Shown here piece by piece: positions 25,557-32,813 of a DNA stretch of 64,000 nucleotides. The stretch spans positions 310,001-374,000 of the forward strand of contig JBMOOG010000001.1 of the NCBI GenBank assembly GCA_049324535.1. The letters run 5' to 3'. Position 1 is the first letter of the stretch, and each line of letters opens with the position of its first letter. The stretch is from JBMOOG01 sp049324535 (GTDB lineage Bacteria; Pseudomonadota; Alphaproteobacteria; Rhodobacterales; Rhodobacteraceae). The position numbers and the translations under genes are program-made. The notes below the pieces were generated by a model. It had not been told where the DNA came from, ran no database searches, and worked only from the letters and a program-made list of their open reading frames with translations.

Positions 25557-26270
25557 ATGGAATGGCGTGACGAGGGCATCCTGATCGCGGTGCGTCCGCA
25601 TGGCGAGACCTCCGCGATCGTCGAGGTCGTCACCGCGGCGCACGGGCGCCACGCGGGCGTGGTGCGCGGCGGCGCCTCGCGCCGCATGGCGCCGGTCCTG
25701 CAACCGGGCGCGCAGGTCGATGTGGCCTGGCGGGCGCGGCTTGACGGCCACATCGGAACGTTCCGCGTCGAGCCGGTCCGGAGCCGCAGCGCGATCCTGT
25801 CGGACGCCCGGGCGCTCGCCGCGCTGAACGCGACCTGTGCGCTGCTCCACCTGGCGCTGCCCGAGCGCGAGCCGCATCCGGCGATCTACGCGGCGACCAC
25901 CGGGCTCGCCGACGCGCTGTGCGCGGGTGAGGACTGGCTGGCGGACTACCTGCGCTGGGAGCTGCGCCTTCTCGAGGATCTGGGCTATGGCCTCGACCTC
26001 GGGCGCTGCGCCCTGACCGGCACGCGCGAGGATCTGGCCTACGTCAGCCCGGCGAGCGGGCGGGCGGTGGCGCGCGATGCGGCCGGCGCCTGGGCCGACC
26101 GCCTGCTGCCCCTGCCGCCCTGCCTGCTCGGGCAGGGTGCGGCCAGCCCGTCCGAGGCCGCGGCCGGGCTGCGCACGACCGGCCATTTCCTGGCCCGTCT
26201 TCTGGCCGACCTCGACCGCACCATGCCGGCGGCCCGGCTGCGGCTGGCCGCCGCCCTGTCGCGCAGCTAG
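25557..26270 (+). CDS. recO: DNA repair protein RecO
   Basis: 237 residues. The N-terminal OB fold begins MEWRDEGILIAVRPHGETSAIVEVVT, with GRHAGVVRGGASRR for DNA contact. The helical part has FLADLDRTMPAARL-like ending and LRWELRLLEDLGYGLDL before a CALTGT element, where zinc-binding RecO proteins keep more cysteines. RecO loads RecA at single-strand gaps with RecR. Start at ATG 25557. Confidence 0.92.
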   Translation: MEWRDEGILIAVRPHGETSAIVEVVTAAHGRHAGVVRGGASRRMAPVLQPGAQVDVAWRARLDGHIGTFRVEPVRSRSAILSDARALAALNATCALLHLALPEREPHPAIYAATTGLADALCAGEDWLADYLRWELRLLEDLGYGLDLGRCALTGTREDLAYVSPASGRAVARDAAGAWADRLLPLPPCLLGQGAASPSEAAAGLRTTGHFLARLLADLDRTMPAARLRLAAALSRS

Positions 26271-26348
26271 CAATTCCGTCATCCGAGGTCGCAAACGCGG
26301 GCGACCGCCGGGCCGCCTGCGGCCTTTCTGGGCCGGCAGGAGACCGCA

Positions 26349-27551
26349 ATGATCGGCCGTTACATTCCCGAGTGGCTGCGCCACGCCCCCGCGCCCGGCG
26401 CCCGCGGCTTCGCGACGCTTGCCGGGATCGAGGCTTCGGTGCGCGGGACGCTGGTCTCGGTCTGGCCGCTGGTGATGTACGCCTCGCTCGGCAGCGCCAA
26501 GCTCGTGAGCCTCGCCTATTTCCTCGTCGGGGTTGCCTCGCTGGCCTATGGGCTGCTCGTGCCCTGGATCAACCGCCGGTTGCCGCGGCGCTGGCTCTAC
26601 ACGGCCGGCTGCGGCCTCTACCTCATCGGGCCGGGGCTTGCGGCGACCGGACATCCGGGCGTGGTGCCGGTCGGACTGCTGCTGACCGGATGGGGCACGG
26701 TGACGGTGTTCATCTGCTCGAACGCCTATGTGATGGACTACATCGAGCGCCACGACCTGGGCCAGACCGAGACGCTGAAGCTCTTCTACAGCGCGCTGTC
26801 CTGGGCGGTGGGGCCGGTGGCGGGGGTCTGGCTGTGGAAACTCTGGCCGCCGCTGCCGTTCCTGGTCGCCATGGGCTTTGCGACGACGCTTCTGGTGCTG
26901 TTCTGGGCGATGCGCCTCGGGAACGGCAAGCTCATCACCCGGGCGCGCGGACCGGCGCCCAATCCGCTGGCCTATCTCGGCCGCTTCTTCGCGCAGCCCC
27001 GGCTGATGGCGGGCTTTTCCTTCGCGGTGCTGCGGTCGTCGGGCTGGTGGGTTTTCGTGGTCTATCTGCCGATCTGGTGCATCCAGTCCGGGCTCGGCGA
27101 CCAGATCGCGTCACTGGCCTTCTCGGCGGCGAACGCGCTTCTGTTCCTGTCGCCGCTGATGTCGCGCTGGATGCGGTCGGTGGGGCTGCGCCGGGCCGTG
27201 CAGACCGCCTTTGCCGCGGCCTCCGCCTGTTATCTGGTCGCGGCCTTCGCGCCGGCCTGGCCGCCGCTTGCGGTGATCGCGATGTTCTTCGGCTCGATCT
27301 TCCTCGTGATGCTCGACACCTTCGGGGGGCTGCCGTTCCTCATGGCGGTGCGTCCGGCCGAACGCACCGAGATGGCGGCGGTCTATTCGAGCTTCCGGGA
27401 CGTGTCGGGCATTCTCACCCCGGGCGTGGCCTGGCTTGTGCTGCTGGTGGCGCCGGTGCCGGGCATCTTCGCGGCCTGCGCGCTGGGGCTCGGCATTGCC
27501 TCGGCCGTCGCAAGCCGCCTGCATCCGCGCCTGGGCGAGAGGCGGCGCTGA
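26349..27551 (+). CDS. MFS transporter
   Basis: 400 residues with about 12 predicted hydrophobic segments, e.g. VSLAYFLVGVASLAYGLLVP, LPFLVAMGFATTLLVLFWAM and WPPLAVIAMFFGSIFLVML. Between halves there is a cytoplasmic loop with RARGPAPN. The loop DRxGRR-type motif after helix 2 is degenerate (NRRLPRRW). The substrate is unknown; its tail faces a glycolipid-type operon, but transcription is in the opposite direction. Ribosome site GCAGGAG before ATG 26349. Confidence 0.85.
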   Translation: MIGRYIPEWLRHAPAPGARGFATLAGIEASVRGTLVSVWPLVMYASLGSAKLVSLAYFLVGVASLAYGLLVPWINRRLPRRWLYTAGCGLYLIGPGLAATGHPGVVPVGLLLTGWGTVTVFICSNAYVMDYIERHDLGQTETLKLFYSALSWAVGPVAGVWLWKLWPPLPFLVAMGFATTLLVLFWAMRLGNGKLITRARGPAPNPLAYLGRFFAQPRLMAGFSFAVLRSSGWWVFVVYLPIWCIQSGLGDQIASLAFSAANALLFLSPLMSRWMRSVGLRRAVQTAFAAASACYLVAAFAPAWPPLAVIAMFFGSIFLVMLDTFGGLPFLMAVRPAERTEMAAVYSSFRDVSGILTPGVAWLVLLVAPVPGIFAACALGLGIASAVASRLHPRLGERRR

Positions 27552-27562
27552 GGCGCCGGCGC

Positions 27563-28261
27563 TCAGGCTTCGGCGATCCGCAGCCGGCGCATCGCCACGA
27601 TCTGCCGCATCAGCCGGTGCGGCGGCACGGTGCGCGCCATGTCGCCCAGCATGCGGATGTCGGCCGCGACGCCGCGCACCAGCCCCCGCTTGGTGTGCTT
27701 GTAGGGGCTGGCGACCTCGTCCCAGCGCACGACGGCGATGGGCGTGCGGTCGCGGATGCAGATCTCGTTCAGGAAGACCTCGAAGCCGAAGGGCGGCAGC
27801 GACGAGAGCCGCCCGAGCGCCTCGGACAGAAGGCTGCGGCCGAGCACGCGCTCGCCCGAGATGTAGTCGATCCCGATCTTTCTCCAGAGCGCGGGGGCGT
27901 TGCCGCGCAGGCTGATCGACAGCCCCGCCCGGCCCTCCAGCACCGGGGCGGCAAGCCGGTGCACGTGATCGGCGGTAAGGTTCTGAAGGTCGGCGTCGAT
28001 CAGCATGATGTGGTTGCCCCGCGCCGCCTCGAGACCGCGCAGGAGCGCGCGGGTCTTGCCGCCGTTCGGCCGGCAGGCGATGACCTGCACGCCGTCCCGG
28101 GCCGCCGCCTCGGCGGTGCCGTCCCGCGACCCGTCGTCCACGACGATGACCTCGTCCAGCGCCGGGTGGCCGGCGACCGCGTCGAGGACCGCGCCGATGC
28201 GGCTGGCCTCGTTGTAGGCCGGGATGATGCAGCTGACGGAGGGCGGATCGGCGGTGGTCAT
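27563..28261 (-). CDS. GT2 family glycosyltransferase
   Basis: 232 residues. GT-A fold with VSCIIPAYNEASRI, VVDDGSRDGT and the DxD in LIDADLQN. A C-terminal helix region follows DMARTVPPHRLMRQI; there are no membrane helices like those of DPM1/ArnC enzymes. It would transfer a sugar from a nucleotide sugar to a lipid or similar acceptor at the cytosolic membrane face. Last gene of the four-gene operon; its start overlaps the DedA stop by 4 bases. Confidence 0.85.
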   Translation of the reverse strand: MTTADPPSVSCIIPAYNEASRIGAVLDAVAGHPALDEVIVVDDGSRDGTAEAAARDGVQVIACRPNGGKTRALLRGLEAARGNHIMLIDADLQNLTADHVHRLAAPVLEGRAGLSISLRGNAPALWRKIGIDYISGERVLGRSLLSEALGRLSSLPPFGFEVFLNEICIRDRTPIAVVRWDEVASPYKHTKRGLVRGVAADIRMLGDMARTVPPHRLMRQIVAMRRLRIAEA

Positions 28262-28830
28262 GGCTGCGAGCGCCGGTGCAGCCAGTACCAGTAGAGCGCG
28301 CCAAGCCCGATCATCGCCGCAAGGACCAGCGAGGCGCGGAAGAGGTAGTGGTCGATCGACACATAGGCGTAGCCGAGCAGGTAGCCGAGAAACACGAAGG
28401 CCAGCGCCTTGGGGATGGTGGCGAGCAGGTTCCATAGCAGGAAGGGCCCGATCGCCATCCGCGACATGCCGGCGGCCATCAGCACCAGAAAGCCCGCGGA
28501 ATGGGTCAGCTTGCCGAAGGCGAGGATGCGGCCGCCGCGACGCTTGAACTGCTCTTCCAGCCAGCGCACCCGTTCGTCGTCGAGATGCAGGCGATGGCGC
28601 CAGCGGTCGGACAGGCGGGCGTTTCCCCAGCGGCCGAGGCCGTAGAAGATCACGTCGCCCACCAGATCGGCCAGCACCGCCATCGCCATCAGCACGTAGA
28701 GATTGAGCGCCCCGAGGCGGGCGAAATAGCCGGCGATGACGGTGACGATCGGTCCTTCGACCACGGCGAGGGGAAAGTAGATCTCGAACCCGTGGGTCTG
28801 GACGAGACGGTAGATGTCGTCGAGTGTCAT
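28258..28830 (-). CDS. DedA family membrane protein
   Basis: 190 residues. The DedA/VTT core is seen in AVVEGPIVTVIAGYFARLGAL, the helix LADLVGDVIFYGLGRWG and the re-entrant segment GKLTHSAGFLVLMAAGMSRM, then two C-terminal helices. DedA proteins move lipids such as undecaprenyl phosphate or phosphatidylethanolamine across the inner membrane. The usual conserved prolines of the re-entrant loop are absent, which suggests a divergent substrate. Overlaps both neighbours by 4 bases, so it works with the two glycosyltransferases. Confidence 0.83.
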   Translation of the reverse strand: MTLDDIYRLVQTHGFEIYFPLAVVEGPIVTVIAGYFARLGALNLYVLMAMAVLADLVGDVIFYGLGRWGNARLSDRWRHRLHLDDERVRWLEEQFKRRGGRILAFGKLTHSAGFLVLMAAGMSRMAIGPFLLWNLLATIPKALAFVFLGYLLGYAYVSIDHYLFRASLVLAAMIGLGALYWYWLHRRSQP

Positions 28831-29969
28831 CGGCCCGCTGCCGCCCTTGCGCCGGAGGTGACGGCGGTGCCGCGCCAGCGGACCGCCCGGCTGGTCCAGC
28901 CCTGCACCCACAGAGCCGGCATCAGCGCGTCGCGCAGGATCATCGCCGCCACGTCCGCCGCCGCCGAGGGCCAGCCGGCCGCGCGCGCAAGACGCCATTC
29001 CCCCCCGTACCAGGCGAGGGGCAGGGCCGCCAGAAGCCAGGGCGGCAGGTCGCCCGCCCCCACGAGCCAGCCGAGCGCGGCCAGCGGCAGGGCGGCGCCC
29101 GTCAGGATCTCGGCCGCATAGATCGCGGGGAAGCCCGCGCGCCGGATGTGGGCCCAGCGCCTCTGGCGGCCCCAGACCTGCGACCAGGTGCGGACCCCGA
29201 GCGGCTGCTGGAAGGGCATCGGCGTCAGCCGCACCGACAGCCCCATGCCCCGCACCAGCTTGGTGGCGGCCAGATCCTCGGCGATCTCCGAGCCGAGAAC
29301 CGCCGGCCCCCCGGCCGAGTCCAGCACGGCGCGGGGAAAGGCCAGGGTCTTGCCCTGGGCGAAGCCCAGCCCGACCTGATCGGCCGCAAGCTGCCAGCGC
29401 GCCTGATGCGTGTTGAGAAAGGCCGCCTCCAGCCGCGCGGCGAAGCTTCGGGGCTCGCCTCCCCAGGCGGGCGAGGACACCATCCCGCAGCCGGGCCGCC
29501 AGGCGGCGAGGACGGTCTCGACATAATCGGGGGGCAGGAGTTGGTTGCTGTCGGCCATGATGACCCAGGTGCCCCGCGCCGCCGACCAGCCCTTGAGCAG
29601 GTTGTCGAGCTTGGGGTTGCCGGTCACGGGGTCGTCGCCCACAAGCACGCGCGCCCTGGCCGGCGCGTGCCCGGACAGGAGCCTTCGGGCCAGCGTCGCG
29701 GCCGGGTCGGCCGGATCGGCGACGCAGAACAGGATCTCGAGGTCGCGGTAGAGCTGGGCGAGGACCGAGGAGAGGCAGCGGGCAAGGTCGGGCTCAAGGC
29801 CGCAGAGCGGCACCACAAGCGACACCCCCGGCGCGATGTCCGGCGTGATCCGCGCCGCGTCCGGTCGTGACCGACCCGCGGCAAGGCGCCAGGCGACGGC
29901 CAGAAGGCTGGTCACTTGTGCGGCGACCCCAAGCGCCAGAACCGTCCAGGCGATGGTCTCGCCGGTCAT
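28827..29969 (-). CDS. Ceramide-glucosyltransferase-like (GT21) membrane glycosyltransferase
   Basis: 380 residues. N-terminal membrane helix, then VSLVVPLCGLEPDL, the D2 site MADSNQLLP, the D3 region SEIAEDLAATKLVR and the RQRRWAHIRR motif ((Q/R)xxRW), all as in GT21 ceramide/diacylglycerol glucosyltransferases and HpnI. Two or three C-terminal helices follow (ALPLAALGWLVGAG). It probably adds a sugar to a membrane lipid on the cytosolic side. It overlaps the phosphatase upstream and DedA downstream by 4 bases each. Confidence 0.87.
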   Translation of the reverse strand: MTGETIAWTVLALGVAAQVTSLLAVAWRLAAGRSRPDAARITPDIAPGVSLVVPLCGLEPDLARCLSSVLAQLYRDLEILFCVADPADPAATLARRLLSGHAPARARVLVGDDPVTGNPKLDNLLKGWSAARGTWVIMADSNQLLPPDYVETVLAAWRPGCGMVSSPAWGGEPRSFAARLEAAFLNTHQARWQLAADQVGLGFAQGKTLAFPRAVLDSAGGPAVLGSEIAEDLAATKLVRGMGLSVRLTPMPFQQPLGVRTWSQVWGRQRRWAHIRRAGFPAIYAAEILTGAALPLAALGWLVGAGDLPPWLLAALPLAWYGGEWRLARAAGWPSAAADVAAMILRDALMPALWVQGWTSRAVRWRGTAVTSGARAAAGR

Positions 29970-30805
29970 TGCCGGGCCGGGATTCGGACGGGCAGGGGCG
30001 AGACGGCGCCGGCGGCCCAGATCTCCTCGGCCGTGACGCCGGCCACCGGGGCGCCCCGCGCATAGACGAGCCGGAGCGAGCCGTCGGCCGCCTCGGTGAT
30101 GGCCGAGCAGTTGTCGATCCAGTCCCCGCAGTTCGCGTAGATCAGGCCGAGGTCATCGTGGAGCGCGGGCTCGTGAAAATGGCCGCAGATGATCCCGTCG
30201 GCGCCACTTGTCCGCGCCAGCGACACCAGACGGTCCTGGTACCGCTCGCCGTAGCGCAGCATCCGGTTGATGCGCAGCAGGACGTATTCGACGATCCGCA
30301 TGTCGCCAAGCCCGACCGAGGCGCGCAGCCGGTTGATGAGCGTGTTGGCCAGCCGCACCATGCCGTCGATCTGTCCGCCAAGGCGCATCAGCCATTGCGC
30401 GCGGCCGGCGTAGCGGTCGCAGACGTCGCCATGAAGAACGAGGTAGGTTCGGCCGTCCGCGGTCCTGTACTCCATCCGCTCGACGATCTCGATCGCGCCG
30501 AAATACTGCCCGTAGTGACGCCGGAAGAACGAGTCGTGGTTGCCCGGAAGGTAGACGATCCGCACGCCTTCGTGCGCGCGCTTCAGAAGCAGTTGCAGCA
30601 CGCGGTCTTCCGCGGGGGTCCAGTTCTGGGTGAGCGGCTGGCTGGTGTCGACGATGTCGCCGACCAGCACCAGGGTTTCCGCGGTGTTCCTCTCCAGGAA
30701 CTCGGCCAGAATGTCGGCACGGCAGCCGTTCGTACCCAGGTGGCAATCCGACAGGAACAGCGTCCGGTGCCTGATCTCGGCCATTCCCTGCGTCGCGTTC
30801 CCCAT
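29966..30805 (-). CDS. LpxH-like metallophosphoesterase
   Basis: 279 residues. Calcineurin-type motifs in order: LSDCHLGTNG, VGDIVD, LPGNHDS, VLHGDVCD and CGHFHEPAL. The closest recognisable group is UDP-2,3-diacylglucosamine pyrophosphatase (LpxH) and relatives, which split the pyrophosphate of lipid precursors at the membrane. Alphaproteobacteria mostly use LpxI for lipid A, so this one may act on another lipid. ATG 30805 has AGGTGGGGG before it; upstream in-frame ATGs have no site. First gene of the operon. Confidence 0.87.
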   Translation of the reverse strand: MGNATQGMAEIRHRTLFLSDCHLGTNGCRADILAEFLERNTAETLVLVGDIVDTSQPLTQNWTPAEDRVLQLLLKRAHEGVRIVYLPGNHDSFFRRHYGQYFGAIEIVERMEYRTADGRTYLVLHGDVCDRYAGRAQWLMRLGGQIDGMVRLANTLINRLRASVGLGDMRIVEYVLLRINRMLRYGERYQDRLVSLARTSGADGIICGHFHEPALHDDLGLIYANCGDWIDNCSAITEAADGSLRLVYARGAPVAGVTAEEIWAAGAVSPLPVRIPARQ

Positions 30806-30927
30806 GCCCCCACCTGCCCTTTTCAAACGTGTTTCCATGCCATGAGCCGGATACGCGCCCGCACGGGGCCTGTGGCCCCCTGTCGATACAATCCCTAGCC
30901 CGGCGGTCCGGTTCCCATCCTTCGTTA

Positions 30928-30942
30928 GTGACGTTTCGTCAC
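30928..30942. promoter_or_regulatory. Inverted repeat upstream of the phosphatase-glycosyltransferase operon
   Basis: GTGACG at 30928-30933 and CGTCAC at 30937-30942 around TTT, about 125 bases before the operon's first start and just after the stop of the oxidoreductase gene. It could be a regulator site or a small RNA hairpin. Confidence 0.35.
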
Positions 30943-30966
30943 AATGCTGCAACAGCGAGAGGATCG

Positions 30967-32097
30967 CTAGCCCGCCAGTGTCACCCGACTCATGACCTGT
31001 GTCTGATGCGCCGTTTCGTCAAGCCAGCGTGTGACGATGCGCGGCTCGTGCGGGGTGGTGTGCAGGCCGACCGGAATCTCGCGCTGAAGCAGCGAGCCGA
31101 CCGCAAGGCGCACGGTCCCCGACACCAGGCGCGCCATCGCCGAGCCCCGGGCATCGCCCTCGGCGTCCAGCACCCAGCTGCGACCCCAGACCGGGCGGCC
31201 GGCGCGTTCGGCGGTCAGGGCCACGCTCAGCACGACCCGGTCGGGTTCGTTCTCCGCATAGGCGTTCTCGCGCCAGAGCCGGTCCGAGAGGTCGCGCAGC
31301 TCGGCATCGGTCGCGCCGGGCAGGACGGCGAAGATGTCCGACCAGGCCTCGGCCCAGCCGTTGAGCCGGAGCGTTCCCCGCACGAAATCCCGCACCCTCC
31401 AGGCCGGGTCGAAGTGGTATTCGGCCAGATAGGGCAGGCTGTCCCGGTTCGGATAGACCTCGAAGGCCTCGGGTGGCGAAAGCGGCAGCGTCACCGCGCT
31501 GACCGCATCCCAGGGGTGGGCAAGGCGCAGGTCCACGAAGTCGCGCCGGTAGCGCGCCGGGGCGCACAGCGCCTTGAGCACGCCATAGGGCGACCACGAG
31601 AACTTGTAGCGGAAGGCGTTGGGGTGGCGGGGCACGCCGCCGCAGTACGAGGCGAAGGACAGCACGTTGTCGGAGCGGTAGGCCGGCGAGGCGCGGTAGG
31701 CCGCGATCAGGTCATGCGCCATCAGATGGTCGATGCCGGGATCGAGCCCGACCTCGGCCACCAGCGACACGCCGGCGTGGCGCGCCGCCTGGTCCAGCGA
31801 CCGCAGCTCGGCCGTCGCATAGCTGGAGCAGACGAAATGCGCGCCATGGGCCACGCAGTGCCGCGCCAGTTCGGCGTGCATGTCGGCCGGCAGCATCGAG
31901 ACCACGATGTCCCCGCGCGCCAGCGCCGCGATCAGTCGGCCCGTGTCGAACGGCCGGATGTCCGCGGTCAGGTCGCCCACCAGGGCCTGGCCCTGCTCGA
32001 CGGGCTGGGTCCAGACCGTGACCGGGTGGCCGTCGGCCAGAAGCGCCCTCAGCCCCGGCCCCGATGACAGCCCCGTTCCGCACCAATGGATCCGCAT
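30967..32097 (-). CDS. Saccharopine dehydrogenase-like oxidoreductase
   Basis: 376 residues. The N-terminal Rossmann fold starts MRIHWCGTGLSSGPG, with DIVVSMLPADMHAELA and VSLVAEVGLDPGIDHLMAHD, the last being the hallmark of the saccharopine dehydrogenase/reductase superfamily. The catalytic domain has ASYCGGVPRHPNAFRYKFSWSP-type sequence, as in enzymes that split or reduce the saccharopine C-N bond. The lysine route is not otherwise seen here, so it may act on another secondary amine. It lies 11 bases after the response-regulator gene, so it is probably cotranscribed with the two-component system. Confidence 0.83.
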   Translation of the reverse strand: MRIHWCGTGLSSGPGLRALLADGHPVTVWTQPVEQGQALVGDLTADIRPFDTGRLIAALARGDIVVSMLPADMHAELARHCVAHGAHFVCSSYATAELRSLDQAARHAGVSLVAEVGLDPGIDHLMAHDLIAAYRASPAYRSDNVLSFASYCGGVPRHPNAFRYKFSWSPYGVLKALCAPARYRRDFVDLRLAHPWDAVSAVTLPLSPPEAFEVYPNRDSLPYLAEYHFDPAWRVRDFVRGTLRLNGWAEAWSDIFAVLPGATDAELRDLSDRLWRENAYAENEPDRVVLSVALTAERAGRPVWGRSWVLDAEGDARGSAMARLVSGTVRLAVGSLLQREIPVGLHTTPHEPRIVTRWLDETAHQTQVMSRVTLAG

Positions 32098-32108
32098 CGC
32101 GCCCGCCT

Positions 32109-32813
32109 TCAGTCCCATTTGACGTCGCCGAGGAAGATATACCCCGCGCCGTAGATTGTCTTGATGAGGCGAGGGTTCTTCGGGTCCTCGCCCAGTTTCG
32201 TCCGCAACCGCGAGATGCGCACGTCCATCGCCCGGTCGAAGCTTTCGCCCGCGGCGCCGCCGAGGCTCTCCTGCATCTGCGCGCGCGAGATCAGGCGTTT
32301 GGGGCTTTCGAGGAAGAGGCGCAGCACCTCGCCCTCGGCATGGCTCATCGGAACCTCGGTCCCGTCCGGCCCGACCAGCAGATAGCGGTCGAACTCGGCC
32401 CGCCACCCGGCAAAGCGGGCGACGCGCGTCGCCCGGCCCGGATCGGCACGGCCCCGGCGCAGGCGTGCCCGGATGCGCGCCACCACCTCGGCGGGGTCGA
32501 AGGGCTTGATGATGTAGTCGTCCGCCCCGAGCTCGAGCCCGGTCACTCGGTCCTGCACCTGTCCGCGCCCCGAGATGATGATGATCGCCGCCCCGGATTC
32601 GAGCGCAAGCCGATGGACGAGGGCCAGGCCGTCACGGTCGGGCAGGCCCAGGTCCACCAGGCAGACATCGGGGGCCGTGCGCTTCAGCGCCGCCTCGAAC
32701 TCGGTGGCGCGGGCAAAGGCCACGGTGCGGAACCCGGCCTCTTCCAGCGTGTCGGCCAGCATCCGGCGGATTTCCGGCTCGTCGTCGAGGATCGCCACCA
32801 GCGGCTGGGTCAT
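32109..32813 (-). CDS. OmpR-family response regulator
   Basis: 234 residues. Receiver domain with acidic pair D10/D11, phosphoacceptor D54 in CLVDLGLPDRDG, and the Lys in YIIKPFD. The C-terminal winged helix reads SHAEGEVLRLFLESP and ISRLRTKLGEDPKNP with the wing IYGAGYIFLG. It is the likely output of the hybrid kinase encoded just upstream; start and stop overlap by 4 bases. Its targets are probably the divergent importer genes or its own operon. Confidence 0.92.
   Translation of the reverse strand: MTQPLVAILDDEPEIRRMLADTLEEAGFRTVAFARATEFEAALKRTAPDVCLVDLGLPDRDGLALVHRLALESGAAIIIISGRGQVQDRVTGLELGADDYIIKPFDPAEVVARIRARLRRGRADPGRATRVARFAGWRAEFDRYLLVGPDGTEVPMSHAEGEVLRLFLESPKRLISRAQMQESLGGAAGESFDRAMDVRISRLRTKLGEDPKNPRLIKTIYGAGYIFLGDVKWD

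Noticed and set aside
22785..26753. A minus-strand open frame of about 1,320 codons opposite the transglycosylase, DUF1491, recO and MFS genes
   Set aside because: It is antisense to four recognisable genes, rich in Arg/Pro/Gln, and arises because high-GC codon bias removes stops from the opposite strand.
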